Shown piece after piece: positions 28,300 to 41,350 of a DNA stretch of 64,000 bases. The stretch spans positions 5,531,501 to 5,595,500 of the forward strand of contig NC_091008.1 of assembly GCF_041146395.1 (NCBI RefSeq), written 5' to 3'. How positions within the stretch are numbered: the stretch's first letter is position 1; each line of letters starts with the position of its first letter. A program made the position numbers and the translations under genes. This DNA comes from Eulemur rufifrons. Lineage: Eukaryota > Chordata > Mammalia > Primates > Lemuridae. The notes beneath the pieces are model-generated. The model saw only the letters and a list, made by a program, of their open reading frames with translations, searched no databases and was not told the DNA's origin.

Positions 28300-28336
28300 A
28301 TCAGAAAAAAACAAAACAAAACAAACAAAAAAAACA
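28300..28336 (+). repeat. (AAAAC)n simple repeat
   Basis: AAAACAAAACAAAACAAACA followed by A8. Confidence 0.85.
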
Positions 28337-28349
28337 CCAAACCATTTGC

Positions 28350-28415
28350 TGCTCTGGACCGAATGTCTGTATCCCGCCCCGCCTGAAATTCACACGTGGA
28401 AACGCTGATGCCCAG
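28350..28415 (-). mobile_element. MLT1-like (MaLR LTR) fragment, antisense
   Basis: GACCGAATGTCTGTATCCCG, CCTGAAATTCACACGTGGAA, ACGCTGATGCCC correspond to the antisense start of an MLT1 LTR (ctgaatgtttgtgtccccc...aaattcatatgttgaaa). Short remnant. Confidence 0.55.
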
Positions 28416-28417
28416 AA

Positions 28418-28611
28418 GTTCCTTATCCACAGGGGAAACTTACAATGTTTCAAGATACCCAGTGAATGCCTGAGACCAGGGATAGTACTGAACTCTACGT
28501 TTAGTATGTTTTCCTATAAATACACACCTGTGATACAGTTTAATTTATACATTAGGCATAGCAAGAGATCAACAGTAACTAATCATTCAAGAGAACAATT
28601 GTAACGATATA
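28418..28611 (+). mobile_element. Tigger-type (TcMar) DNA transposon fragment
   Basis: TTATCCACAGGGGAAACTTA, AGTGAATGCCTGAGACCAGG, GATAGTACTGAACTCTACGT, CAGTTTAATTTATACATTAG, AGGCATAGCAAGAGATCAAC. A common non-autonomous Tigger-class sequence; the exact subfamily is not assigned. It stops abruptly where a second element begins. Confidence 0.7.
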
Positions 28612-28735
28612 CGGTTGACCTTTGAACAGCACGTGGTCAGGAGTGTCAACCTTCCCGTGCAGTTTTGACCCCCCCCAAAACTTAACTACTAAGTTGGAAA
28701 CTTTTCTCCCTGATTCTTGGTCTTGTCTTAAAGTC
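28612..28735 (+). mobile_element. second Tigger-type element, nested at a TA
   Basis: Begins CGGTTGACCTTTGAACAGCA right after ATATA and runs through GGAGTGTCAACCTTCCCGTG, AACTTAACTACTAAGTT. The start matches the Tigger3-like terminus CAGTTGACCCTTGAACAA, and mariner-type elements insert at TA. Confidence 0.65.
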
Positions 28736-28854
28736 CAAGTAAACAGTGAAAGAAATGCGAATCCTGGCTCTATCTGGACACTTTAGTTATGTGAGCAAAG
28801 AAATCTTTGTTTAAACCAGTTTGTTTTGCGCTTTCTGTCACTTACAACTGATAG

Positions 28855-29197
<343 letters not shown>

Positions 29198-29213
29198 TAC
29201 AACCGGTAGAATT

Positions 29214-29628
29214 CTAACGGAGATAGAAGAAAAAGTAACCTGTTCTCCTTCCAAACGTTATATTTGCTGAAGATACGTGCCAGGTCAAGTTCCAGGGAAA
29301 ACTTCAGAGATTCGAAGAACCTCATGTTTTTTAGGTTTCACTTTTCCTTGCCTGAAAGTAATCTAAGTTTTCAGCAGCAGTTAATAGTACACACAAAAAG
29401 AAAAGAGCTGAGTTCTTAAAATTAGTTATTTAGACATGCTCTTCCAGAGGGTCGGCTTTTTTAAACGCACACACACAACTTAAACTGCACATTGAATTTT
29501 TGCATAACAGTGATTTGGTGGAAAGTCAAATGAAAACCAAGGTCATATACAAGGTGATTCCTCTCTGGCAAACCTCCTGAAACCTACTTCAAAGCAACAT
29601 GGTTTAAAAATCTACTTTCTGTATCATC
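29214..29628. other. unassigned spacer between inverted Alus
   Basis: About 415 bp without recognised repeats or genes; a (CA)4-5 run near 29469. Confidence 0.4.
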
Positions 29629-29641
29629 AAGACCACACCTG

Positions 29642-30005
<364 letters not shown>

Positions 30006-30014
30006 CCACACCTG

Positions 30015-30935
30015 AATGCTGGAAGTAAAATATATTTTACATTAAGCAACAGTTTGTAGACTGTAAAACTGTTCTCACGCAGGCTGAATCTGCTCTAGAG
30101 ATTGGAGGAGCTGGTCTGGCACTTAGGCGACTTCAGCAAGCTGCAGCTGCTGTCCAGCTCGCTGCCTCGGTTTCTTCTTTGTGCCTCCACTGCCGCAGCC
30201 TGATCGTGGCTTATCTATTGCAGAGATTTGTCTCCCGATAGAGAGACCTCCTGACCCAATAAACAATTATCGGATCTTTGGTTCAGGCATTTCCAGTTGG
30301 AAAAGTATTTTTAGCTCTGATAGCAGCGGACACATCAGATTTCAGTTTAACTATTCTAAGACCAACCCCAAAAGTTCAGGAAACTTCTTTCCATCTCTCG
30401 GTGAGTGTTTTAAATGCAGGGTGCGGTGTGGCCGGCAGTAAGCAACCGCAGAGAAACATATCTGATTTTGAGGGTGGAATAGTTGGATGAAATTTCCTCC
30501 AATAAATGCTCCCCAAACAGACATTGCCCTGTAAAACATTAAACGATGAATGGCTTTGGATGACAACTTTGATAGCTGTGTGGCAGATGGACTAGAGCAG
30601 GTATTGCTGTTGCCCAGATAAGGCTTGGTGAGCGCAGAATTAGTGAGTACAGATAAATGAGGCTTCTGGAAGAGTCTTAACTTCAAGGGCATCCTTTTCC
30701 TAGGCATCTTGCCTATCTTGTTGTTTGATAAATACATGAATGAATGAATGGATGACCCGGTGTAACCAGTTCTTACCCTGTTCTCCCTCTTTCCTTCCGT
30801 AATAACATTTAGCCTCTACAGATGCAAACGCCCCATCTTCAGGCCAGACTAGACTACATTGCCCTGTCGTATGTTCCCGTTGTACCCGGCACTCTGTCTT
30901 TGTCATACTCGTTACTCTATTAACATCTACGCTGT
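30015..30935. other. unique sequence, possibly conserved in part
   Basis: No repeat recognised until the L2 at 30936. The 30230-30400 part (AATAAACAATTATCGGATCT, GCAGCGGACACATCAGATTT) has a conserved-element look. Minus-strand frame 30351-30737 (128 codons) has no domain. Confidence 0.4.
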
Positions 30936-31060
30936 TCAGTGTCATTATTCCTGTTAGACTGTAAGCTCCTCCAGGAAGGCTGGAATCGTACCTGTCCTGT
31001 TCACTGCTACACTTAATGCATATCTTGAATTAATGATACTACATAAATCTTATTGAGTAT
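30936..31060 (+). mobile_element. L2 LINE 3' end
   Basis: GTTAGACTGTAAGCTCCTCC, AGGAAGGCTGGAATCGTACC, TGTTCACTGCTACACTTAAT match the L2 3' end (agactgtgagctccttgagg...). Confidence 0.75.
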
Positions 31061-31160
31061 TTTTACCCTCATCTTGGATACGAGGAGACCAAGTCTCCGG
31101 GAAGTGGAGTGACTTATATAAGTTAATAATGCGCATCTTGGAATCTGTTAGAGAAAATAC
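31061..31160 (+). mobile_element. possible MIR fragment
   Basis: CTCATCTTGGATACGAGGAG and AGTGGAGTGACTTATATAAG resemble the MIR segment 'catttacagatgaggaaactg...gttaagtaacttg'. Weak. Confidence 0.4.
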
Positions 31161-31219
31161 ACAGGTAACTCCAAAGTAGACTGTACTGAGAAATGCTCTA
31201 AAAGTTTAATTTAAATATT

Positions 31220-31509
31220 TTTTTTAAATTAGACAGGATCTCACTCTGTTTTCTGAGACAGAGTGCAGTGGCATCATCATAGCTCACAGCAACCTCAAAC
31301 TCCTGAGCTCGAGATCCTCCTGCCTCAGCCTCCTGAGTAGCTGGGACTACAGGCATGTGCCACCACACCTGGCTAAGTTTTCTATTTCTTATAAAGACAG
31401 GGTCTTGCTGTATTGCTCAGGCTGGTCTTGAACTCCTGGCCTCAAGCGATCCTCCCTCTTCAGCCTCCCAAAGTGCTAGGATTATAGATGTGAGCCACTG
31501 CACCTGGCC
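31220..31509 (-). mobile_element. old Alu (AluJ-like), antisense
   Basis: Dimer without the strepsirrhine linker insert and without the GCTCTTGCTCAGG arm: the centre reads CTATTTCTTATAAAGACAGG then GTCTTGCTGTATTGCTCAGG, and AACTCCTGGCCTCAAGCGAT, as in the oldest primate Alus. Approximate A/T-rich flanking repeat TAATTTAAAT / TAATTTTTAAAT. It predates the lineage-specific copies around it. Confidence 0.88.
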
Positions 31510-31661
31510 TAATTTTTAAATCTCTAGGTCATTTTCATTATTTTCTGGCCACTTGTGTTTATGATTCCAACAAGTTTAAAGATCTGTTGAAGACAAGAAA
31601 TCAGAACACACACACACCCCCTTTGTGCACTCCACTTTGGTTAATTACTCTGTGTTTTTAA

Positions 31662-32066
<405 letters not shown>

Positions 32067-32164
32067 AAGATAGTTAGTAGGGGAAATAAATACTATTGTA
32101 AAAGAAAAACAGGAGCCAAAATAAAAACGTCACACTCCCAGCCAAACAAGAATTATAAGAATGA

Positions 32165-32400
32165 TAAGGAAAATAATAGCTAACTTTTGTTAAGTATGTG
32201 GCATGTGTCAGAACCTTGCCAACAGCCTGCTATTCACTCTCATTCAAGCCTCGTGGCAAAGGTGTGTGGTAGACACGATTAATATTCTCATTTTATACAG
32301 CAGTCGACTGCCCTGGAGAAGTTAATAATTGTCCCAAAGTCACATGGACCGTGAGTGACAAAACTCAGACTCAAACATGGATCTGCCCGACGCCCAAGCC
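32165..32400 (+). mobile_element. MIR SINE, long copy
   Basis: AATAATAGCTAACTTTTGTT, GCATGTGTCAGAACCTTGCC, TATTCACTCTCATTCAAGCC, TATTCTCATTTTATACAGCA, GTCCCAAAGTCACATGGACC, ACTCAGACTCAAACATGGAT follow MIR from 5' end to 3' part. It underlies the start of a 163-codon frame (32355-32846), which is therefore not a gene. Confidence 0.85.
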
Positions 32401-32754
32401 TGTCTTATAGAGAAAACAAAACATGGGCTTCTGCGTCCCATTCAGGGACCCTAAGGGAGCATTTTATACTAGTGAAAGGCTTTAGCCTTGGAGCACTAAC
32501 ATCTGGCAATTTCCATATGCGTTATAGCCTGGATTTTAATATTGTTGATCTAAATCGCTTTTTTAAAAAAAACCTTTCTCTGAGATTTGGAAGCATGACC
32601 AAACAAGTCTTTAAATCCGTCATTTCTGTGGCAGCAAAGTTGGCTGAAAATGAATGGATTTCTTCTTCACCGTATAAGGAGTTATTTTACTCCCTTCTTT
32701 CTCACCTCCCCTCCAAGGCATCTCCTATCAAAGTCACTAAACTTTTGGTGCAAG

Positions 32755-32812
32755 TGTGGGCTGGTGGTTTCCAATCCTGGTTGTGCATCAGCATCACCTG
32801 GGGAGTTTTCTG
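32755..32812 (+). mobile_element. MER5A-like DNA transposon fragment
   Basis: GCTGGTGGTTTCCAATCCTG, TTGTGCATCAGCATCACCTG, GGGAGTTTTCTG: the 5' quarter of a MER5A element. Confidence 0.7.
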
Positions 32813-32904
32813 TACGTTTCTTTTTTGTTTTTTGTACTGTGGTTAATATTGAAAGCAAAACGATTCAGAAATGAAGCAAAACAACAACAAAACAAGCACC
32901 ATGT

Positions 32905-33055
32905 TAGTTCTGTTACACTAACCTTCTCGTTTGATCCTTCTGATGACTTTCTGCCATAGACATTACTCAACTGCGGTGTGAAGAGATTGTTACTTGCCAA
33001 AGTCACACAATTTTAAGTGGCTCAAGCTCTTAAACACTGGGCCACACTGCCTCCT
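32905..33055 (+). mobile_element. MIR SINE fragment
   Basis: ACACTAACCTTCTCGTTTGA, GTTACTTGCCAAAGTCACAC, TTAAACACTGGGCCACACTG correspond to MIR core and 3' tail. Confidence 0.65.
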
Positions 33056-33353
33056 TTTATTGAAGAGACCCCACAACCACTTCCAAAATAACCTCACCTG
33101 GATCCTTTCACATGAACTGATATTCCATTGTTTTATTCCTTCCAGTGGCCAAGCTCATCCATGAGGTGGGATTCCATATTTCCACTCATACATAGAAAGA
33201 ATCCTTGTTCCTATTGCTTCTAAATTTTTGCCAAATCAATAGATCTTGTGCTAGAGGAAAGACTAAAGTAACCTTCATTGTTGCAATAGACAATTAAATG
33301 ACAAAATTTTCATTTAAAGAGATAATCAAAGAGTATGTAGATTAAGAAAAGTA
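33056..33353. other. unassigned sequence
   Basis: Possible old L1M remnant (TCCTTGTTCCTATTGCTTCT, AAATTTTTGCCAAATCAATA) but too diverged to call. Confidence 0.35.
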
Positions 33354-34572
<1,219 letters not shown>

Positions 34573-34799
34573 TGCCTTAGATTTTTGTGCCAGTTGAATT
34601 GTGCCTTTTCTATATTTTCTATATGAACATCTATTCTGGTAAATGTCCGTTAACTAATAGTACACCAAAATCTCTTGCACTTAACTTATTTGAAGGTGAC
34701 TTATTCCATCACCTCAATTTTCTGGAAGACACTTGATAGCTCAAGATAAAGTGGAAAAAGACAAAGCATTATCACAAATTTCATTTATTATAACAGGCA

Positions 34800-34950
34800 T
34801 ATTTTGTGTTGGAGAGGGTGGATATGCTAATGACCCTGATCTAATCACTATACATTATATGTATCAAAACATCACTATGTACCCCATAAATATGTACAAT
34901 TATTATGTGTCAATGAATAAAATGAGACAGAAAAGTATATTTTTAAAAGC
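34800..34950 (+). mobile_element. L1 3' UTR fragment (L1MA/L1PB-like)
   Basis: TGCTAATGACCCTGATCTAA, TCACTATACATTATATGTAT, AAACATCACTATGTACCCCA, TAAATATGTACAATTATTAT is the end of the L1 3' UTR in sense orientation. Only the terminal ~150 nt are present. Confidence 0.85.
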
Positions 34951-35441
34951 CCAAACAAAAACAGATACATTTTGCTCATAGATGAGCCACAGGGGGTCTC
35001 ACTCTTAATTTAGATAATATTTCTACTAAATTTAGTTAGATGATTGCTTCCCATTAAGTTTAAAAGAAGTGAAAACTGAATAAATGTAGTGCGGCAGGGT
35101 GCTATAAGAAGGTAGTACTATTTGGGATGTAAGGAAGAAAAAAGAAAAGCTATGAAGAGACAAGAACTTAACCAGGATAGGACCGTTTTGCAAGGGGCCA
35201 ACAGTTCCACGTGTTCTAATTGTTCCCGAACACTTTGCATGGGAAATGATGCTCATGATAAACAGCTCTGAGTCATGCATAAAAGTTTAATTGTCTTTGG
35301 TATTCCTTTGAAAATTATATTAACCCATATGGTGCTTAAAATTTTGACTATCTAAAAAATTATATGTATATATCTCAGTTCGTTCGATAATAATGTAGCT
35401 TGAAAGATAATAAAACTGTAATAAGGAACCACACTAGATGA
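34951..35441. other. unassigned sequence
   Basis: About 490 bp with no recognised repeat or gene. Confidence 0.4.
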
Positions 35442-35455
35442 GCGATCTATTTTGT

Positions 35456-35757
35456 TTTTTTTTTTTTGAGACAGAGTCTCACTCTGTTGCCCAGGCTGGA
35501 GTGAGTGCCGTGGCGTCAGCCTAGCTCACAGCAACCTCAAACTCCTGAGCTCAAGCGATCCTCCTGTCTCAGCCTCCCGAGTAGCTGGGACTACAGGCAT
35601 GCGCCACCATGCCCGGCTAATTTTTTCTATATATATTTTTAGCTGTCCATATAATTTCTTTCTATTTTTAGTAGAGACGGGGTCTCGCTCTTGCTCAGGC
35701 TGGTCTCGAACTCCTGAGCTCAAACGATCCGCCCACCTCGGCCTCCCAGAGTGCTAG
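35456..35757 (-). mobile_element. Alu SINE, antisense, 5'-truncated with perfect TSD
   Basis: The T tail starts at 35456 and the element stops at GAGTGCTAGG, lacking the last ~32 nt of the left-arm end (ATTACAGGCGTGAGCC...). The target duplication is nonetheless perfect: GCGATCTATTTTGT at 35442-35455 and 35758-35771. The truncation therefore arose at insertion. GTGA class, GAGCTCAAACGATCC variant. Confidence 0.97.
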
Positions 35758-35771
35758 GCGATCTATTTTGT

Positions 35772-37327
35772 CCACTGTAGTAATGCTCTCTCCGAGCTCT
35801 TCCCAGGCTCTACTTGCTGTGATGATATTGAAATGATTTGCATTTCCTGCCCCACACATCAAGAAAGAGTTAAGGAGTCACGTATTCTCAGGGCAGAGGC
35901 GATGTCAGGGTAGATGTTGGTTGTGCACGATCCATACAGATGGACAGTGAGTGCGTCCTCCGTGAGGATGGGCGTGGGACCCTCTTCCTCTCATTTAGGA
36001 TCGCAGGGAGCTGTCATTCCGAAGTCGAGTTGGAATCCCCCAGTAGATGGTGCTGAACAAGCACGGAGGACCAGACAGGAGCCCTTGCCCCTCCGCTCCT
36101 GTGCTTGGTGTTCCGAGAGCAATTGTGTTCAGGAATGTCTAATGATAACACACCCCCCTTTCAAATACTAGACGAACACAAGCCGACGTGGGTAAACATC
36201 ATGAGTGGGCACCTCCTTTGTCTGTTATTACAGGGAGCACAGCCCCGTAGCCCAAAGTGCAAGCTGGCGAGTCTCCAACGATCGTTTCAGCGACAAATCC
36301 AGGCGTCATCTGCCTGAGGTGGAAATGGGTTGGGGGGAGGCACGGGGCAGAGGAACATTTGAAGAGTGTGTGGGGGCGACAGGGGAGGTGAGAAATGTGA
36401 GTTGTGCTCTGACAGTCTTGACTCAGACCTGAGTCAAACGCTTCTGGGTTTGAACTGCACATTTGTAGAGTCAAAAAAGAAAGGAGAAGTCCTTTATGCA
36501 GAGCTGAAATGTCACACACTTAAATGGACAGCTCCTCGTAACAGTAAGCGACATGTATGTCAAGACAAGTAATCAACTTTTCTTTCTGATTAAGACTCTG
36601 AACCTAACATGGAGAGAAGGCTCCCGGCTGCCTTAAATCCATCCTGTTAAAACAGAAGCCTGCACTTAATAGTTCCATTTTAGAACACGAGTCTGATTGC
36701 AGGCCAGGCAAAAACACAGGGGAAAAAAAACCTTTAGGAATAAAGTAATCTTTGTTTCCACTTGTGCGCTGGAAAAAAAGCACGAAGCATTTGATGAATG
36801 TTGATACTTTGGTGTTCATTTTAGAGCAGCTTGGGGGATCCATTGAGTTGAAACCAACTCCTCACCTTACACATTTTAAAGAACGTCACACTGAAGGAGT
36901 TTAAGTTAAAATAATAGTATTGAGAAAGGAAGTGAAGCATTATTACTTTTCTGTGGGTATTACTGCCAAACCAACTAGAGCAGAATTTCTAAACCAAGAC
37001 CACGGATCTACAATAGTTCTTTCTATGATCGAGCAAGACTGGCATAATGCCGTCTTCATTGCTTCCTCCAGGGAGAAAAACCCGCGTAGAAATGTGCATT
37101 ATACTAGTTCCTCCAGAGGACTGTCTGTGTGCTGGGAAATGCAGGGGATGTGAGCTGTGGGACTGGGCAAATGCAGGGGGTATTTGGAGCGGCAAAGGGA
37201 AGATTGGGGTGTGTATTATACCGGAAATCATAATCACAGGCAGTTGCAGCTGCAGATCCGAGATATGCAGGAAGTGAGAAATGGCTGGGGTGAGGGGCTG
37301 GGTCAAGAATAGCAGAAACGGGCATGG

Positions 37328-37330
<3 letters not shown>
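35772..37330. other. unassigned 1.5-kb stretch
   Basis: No repeat of recognised family and no domain in any frame (longest frames 106 codons, minus strand 36199-36519, and 105 codons, minus strand 36989-37306). Includes A8 and A7 runs. Confidence 0.4.

Positions 37331-37359
<29 letters not shown>
37331..37359 (+). repeat. (TG)n microsatellite
   Basis: Uninterrupted TG dinucleotides for 29 nt; likely length-polymorphic. Confidence 0.97.
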
Positions 37360-37794
37360 CTTTCTAAGCAGCTTTGTTGCAAAGGTGCACTGTGTCTTGG
37401 GATGGAGGCTGAAGAGAGTGAAAACAGATTGGAGAGGAGGGAAGGGTCATGCCAACCTTCATGCCTATAGCAAAGGTCAAGGGACTTAGACAATTGTTTT
37501 GGCACATCTTTACCAAGTGCTGTGCTGTTACCAGGAGCAAAGCATCAAAGCTGCAACCCGGTGTGAGGCTGCCAGGCGTGACTGCTGGATCCCAGCACCG
37601 AGCCACCTCTCTGGGTGCCTGCCCAGTGGGACGGTCGTCACAACTGCTCAATCATCTGTGGTCGCTGGGCTCTCACCTTGAAAGGGAGAGCCAGGCCACA
37701 CTCTCACGAGTGGCTCGGAGCTCCTGGGGCCGTTCACCACTGGCAGGTGGCCTTGGAGAGGACATGGTGAGGAGCAGGGAGGCTCAGTGTCACA

Positions 37795-38350
37795 GCACGT
37801 TAGGTATTTATTGCTGCATAACAATTACCTAAAACTTAGCGACCTAAAACAATGAACATTTATTATCTCAACCAGTCTCTGTGGGTCAAGAATCTGAGAG
37901 TGATTTGGCGAGATGGTTTTGGCTCAGGATTTCTGATTTGAGGTTGGGGTCAAGATGCGGTCAGGGCTGCGGGCATCCGACTGGGGTTAGATGATCCTTC
38001 TCCAAGGTGGTTCACTTACATGCCTGGCAAGTTTCTGCTGGCTGTTGGCAGGAAGCTTCAATGCCTTGCCCAGTGGACCTTTGCACAGGGCTGCTTGAGT
38101 GGCCTCACAACATGGCAGCCGGCTTTTCCCAGGCCAAGTAATGCAAGAGAGAGAGCAAGAGCGAGAGAGCTGGGAGGGAACCACGTGGTTTTTATGACCT
38201 GGTCTTGGAAGTCAGACACCATGACTTCTGCCCCATTCTATTAGTTAAAAGCCAGGCATTAAGGCCTGTCCACCCAGAAGAGGAGGGGAATGAAGCTCTA
38301 TTTCTTGAAGGAAGAAGTATCAAACAACTTGTACGTGTATTTTAAAACCA
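37795..38350 (+). mobile_element. old LTR-like repeat (MaLR/ERVL-type, family not settled)
   Basis: Begins ATTTATTGCTGCATAACAAT, then GAACATTTATTATCTCAACC, TCTCTGTGGGTCAAGAATCT, GGTTTTGGCTCAGGATTTCT, ACTTACATGCCTGGCAAGTT, TTGAGTGGCCTCACAACATG, TTTTTATGACCTGGTCTTGG, CTGCCCCATTCTATTAGTTA, and ends near GTATTTTAAAACCACTATGA. This is a well-known abundant mammalian repeat of about 550 bp. No coding capacity. Confidence 0.7.
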
Positions 38351-38454
38351 CTATGACCAGAGAAGATGGCCATCAGGGGATGGGGAGATAGATATTCCCC
38401 AGATGGCCGGGGGGCAGATACGTGTCTTCCTGGAATAGCTGCATATTGTCTCAG

Positions 38455-38595
38455 CTGGGAGATTTAAAAAGAAACACCAGCACCGGAGCCCCAGCCCAGA
38501 CTCATAGGATAAGAATCTCTGGGGGGTGGAGCCTGGGAATCTGAATCTTTGACGCTTCCCATACAATTCCGTGTACAGGGAGGTTTGAAAACCTC
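38455..38595 (+). mobile_element. MER5A-like DNA transposon, near complete internal part
   Basis: GGAGCCCCAGCCCAGACTCA, AGAATCTCTGGGGGGTGGAG, CCTGGGAATCTGAATCTTTG, GGTTTGAAAACCTCAG: MER5A order and spacing in sense orientation. Confidence 0.8.
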
Positions 38596-38602
38596 AGGTC
38601 TA

Positions 38603-38998
<396 letters not shown>

Positions 38999-39007
38999 AA
39001 ATTCTCT

Positions 39008-39230
39008 AATAGCCACATTAAAAGACCAAAGAGACACAGGTGAAGCTAATTTTAATAATATATTTTCTGTCATCTAATGTGACCAAAATATCACCATTTC
39101 AACATGTAACAATGTAAAAAATTACTAACGAGATATTTAACTTATTTTTTCATGCTAAGTGTTGGAAATCAGTATGTATTTTACACTTATACTGCATTTC
39201 AACTTGGTATAGCCACATGGGATTTATTGA
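39008..39230 (+). mobile_element. hAT-type MITE (part 2)
   Basis: GGTGAAGCTAATTTTAATAA, CACCATTTCAACATGTAACA, GTATTTTACACTTATACTGC, TTCAACTTGGTATAGCCACA. Same element as part 1. Confidence 0.6.
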
Positions 39231-39234
39231 TCAG

Positions 39235-39325
39235 TGCGGGTCTAGACAGTAAACCCTATGATCACAAGGACTTTGCCTACTTTGTTCACTGCTTTGCACA
39301 GAGCCTGGGCCTTGGTATCTATTTC
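39235..39325 (+). mobile_element. L2 LINE 3' end fragment
   Basis: GACAGTAAACCCTATGATCA, ACTTTGTTCACTGCTTTGCA, CAGAGCCTGGGCCTTGG match the L2 3' end, and explain the plus-strand frame at 39152-39547 as spurious. Confidence 0.6.
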
Positions 39326-39604
39326 AAGAACAGTGTTCATCACATGGAAAGAAGCTCTTGGATGACTTTGAGGTTTTTTTTTTCCCCCTCCTTTTCAGTA
39401 TTTAAAGAGTTTCTGAGAATTACAAAAAGGCTGAAAACACTGATGACAACAAAGAAAAAAATAGTAGAATTCAAGTTTGACAAACCATATACTGTAAAGA
39501 TTATATCCAGAAGCTGGAAAACTAGTAGTTCTAAATTACAAATTTAGAAGCCTGTTTTTGTTCAAAATTGTAAATGAAATGCTTAAAAGAAATAAATATG
39601 AGCT

Positions 39605-39954
39605 CCTAGCTCTTGCCACCTGCAAAAATAAAATCAAACTGTATTAAAGACTTAAATCTAACACCTGAAACTATGAAACTACTAGAAGGAAACATTCAGG
39701 AAATGCTCCAGGACGTTGGTCTAGGCAAAGATTTCTTGAATAATATCTGAAAAGCACAGACAGTCAAAGCAAAATGGACAAATGGAATCACATCAAGCTA
39801 AAAACCTTCTGCACAGCAAAGGAAACGATAAAACCAAGTGAAGAGACAACACACAGAATGGGAGAAAATATTTGCAAATTACCCATCTGACAAGGGATTA
39901 CTAACCAGAGGTATATAAGGAGCTCAAACAACTCAAGAGGAAAAAAATCAAAAC
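39605..39954 (+). mobile_element. L1 ORF2 3' fragment (part 1)
   Basis: Sense L1 ORF2 text: AAATCAAACTGTATTAAAGA, CACCTGAAACTATGAAACTA, CTAGAAGGAAACATTCAGGA, ACAAATGGAATCACATCAAG, AAAGGAAACGATAAAACCAA, GAGAAAATATTTGCAAATTA, CATCTGACAAGGGATTACTA. It stops at AAAAAAATCAAAAC, where a truncated Alu begins. Frames are broken, so this is a dead copy. Confidence 0.88.
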
Positions 39955-40250
39955 CTCTGGGAGGCCGAGGCGGGAGGATCGCTCGAGGACAGGAGTTCGA
40001 GACCAGCCTGAGCAAGAGTGAGACCCCCCCATCTCTACTAAAAAAATAGAAAGAAATTATGTGGACAGCTAAAAATATATATAGAAAAAATTAGCCAGGC
40101 ATGGTGGCACATGCCTGTAGTCCCAGCTACTCGGGAGGCTGAGGCAGGAGGATCGCTTGAGCCCAGGAGTTTGAGGTTGCTGTGAGCTAGGCTGACGCCA
40201 CGGCACTCTAGCCCTGGCAACAGAGCGAGACTGTGTCTCAAAAAAAAAAA
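39955..40250 (+). mobile_element. Alu SINE, 5'-truncated, replacing L1 sequence
   Basis: Starts at CTCTGGGAGGCCGAGG (the first ~38 nt of the element are missing) and ends in A11. No target duplication: the left flank is L1 ORF2 ending AAATCAAAAC, and the right flank is AAAGAGATATCCACACTCTC, which in an intact L1 lies several hundred bases further 3'. Confidence 0.95.
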
Positions 40251-40252
40251 TA

Positions 40253-40400
40253 AAAGAGATATCCACACTCTCACCTTTATTGCAGTACTACTCACAATAG
40301 CCAAAATACGGAATCAACTGAAGTACCCATCAATGCATGAAAGAAAGTGTGGTTCATATACACGATGGGATATTGTTCAGCCAGAAGAAGAATGAACTTA
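40253..40400 (+). mobile_element. L1 ORF2 3' fragment (part 2)
   Basis: AAAGAGATATCCACACTCTC, TATTGCAGTACTACTCACAA, TAGCCAAAATACGGAATCAA, GTACCCATCAATGCATGAAA, TATACACGATGGGATATTGT, TCAGCCAGAAGAAGAATGAA. Further 3' L1 sequence is absent. Confidence 0.88.
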
Positions 40401-41164
40401 CTCTGCCTACTGTTCTGCATTACTTTTTTTCCTCTTAACTGCATATTGTGACTGTATTCTCATGACTCGACACAATAATTTATCTCATCATTTTTTGTGG
40501 TATGGGTAAAATTCCAGGGAAACATGCAGTCTTATTATAATTGTTAGTTAAGTTTAACATACTTGGACAATAAAATAAAAAGGAAATGGCCTCAAGTGAA
40601 TGGCTGCTACCTCTGAGTATATGAAGAGTAAAGAAGGTCTAAAGCAAAGTTCATGAATTTTACAGCTCCAAGGGTGGGTGTGTTTAATACAACATATGGC
40701 ACTATCCATGGTGGAGCCTGCACTTTCTAGACATCCTAAACTATTTCCAGGGGCCGGGAATTCCATTGGTGAGCAGTTGGAATACTTTGCCAAGAGCTGA
40801 ATTAGCAAAAACACTCAAAGTTCTCAGTCTAAGTCATCAGCCAAGTGTAGTGACTGATTCCAAGCAGAGAAGAATGCGTCCAGCGAATAGCGGGCTAGCA
40901 CGCCTTCCCATGTGAGACCCATTCTCCAGCCACTGGCTAGCTGAGCCCAGGGTTCAGATGGGACCACTTTGGGGTATCAATGACAACAATACGTGGTGGA
41001 ATGACAGGAAGGAATCAACACAGCTCTCACTCATCTCGGCGGGGAAAAAAATCTAACTCCACGTGCTAGGACTAGAATAAAGAAATAGTAATTCTATGCT
41101 GCCAGCCCCTTAGGAAGCACACCATGCTCCCAATCTTGTAGATTTTCAGTTATAAAGACCTCAA
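40401..41164. other. unassigned sequence
   Basis: No recognised repeat or gene. Confidence 0.4.
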
Positions 41165-41350
41165 AGCAAATATTGCTCGGTGACAAGACTCTAGGCAGGT
41201 CACTTAAACTCTCAAGTTCAGTTGTTTCATTTGAAAAATCAGGATGATCGTATTAACGCTTAGATCTTAGCTAGGGTAAGCATAAAACAAGATAATCCAT
41301 GCAAAGAGCTCAGGATGGGATCCGGCACGTGGAGAACTGCTATTATTATT
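41165..41350 (-). mobile_element. MIR SINE fragment, antisense
   Basis: CTCTAGGCAGGTCACTTAAA, GTTGTTTCATTTGAAAAATC, AGGATGATCGTATTAACGCT and GATCCGGCACGTGGAGAACT are MIR reverse-complement landmarks. Confidence 0.75.

Noticed and set aside
32355..32846. 163-codon plus-strand frame
   Set aside because: It runs from a MIR into a MER5A fragment, so it is a composite of transposon sequence.
37449..37832. 127-codon plus-strand frame upstream of the LTR-like element
   Set aside because: No domain, and its end falls in the repeat.
39152..39547. 131-codon plus-strand frame
   Set aside because: Covers a hAT-type MITE and an L2 end; no protein similarity.
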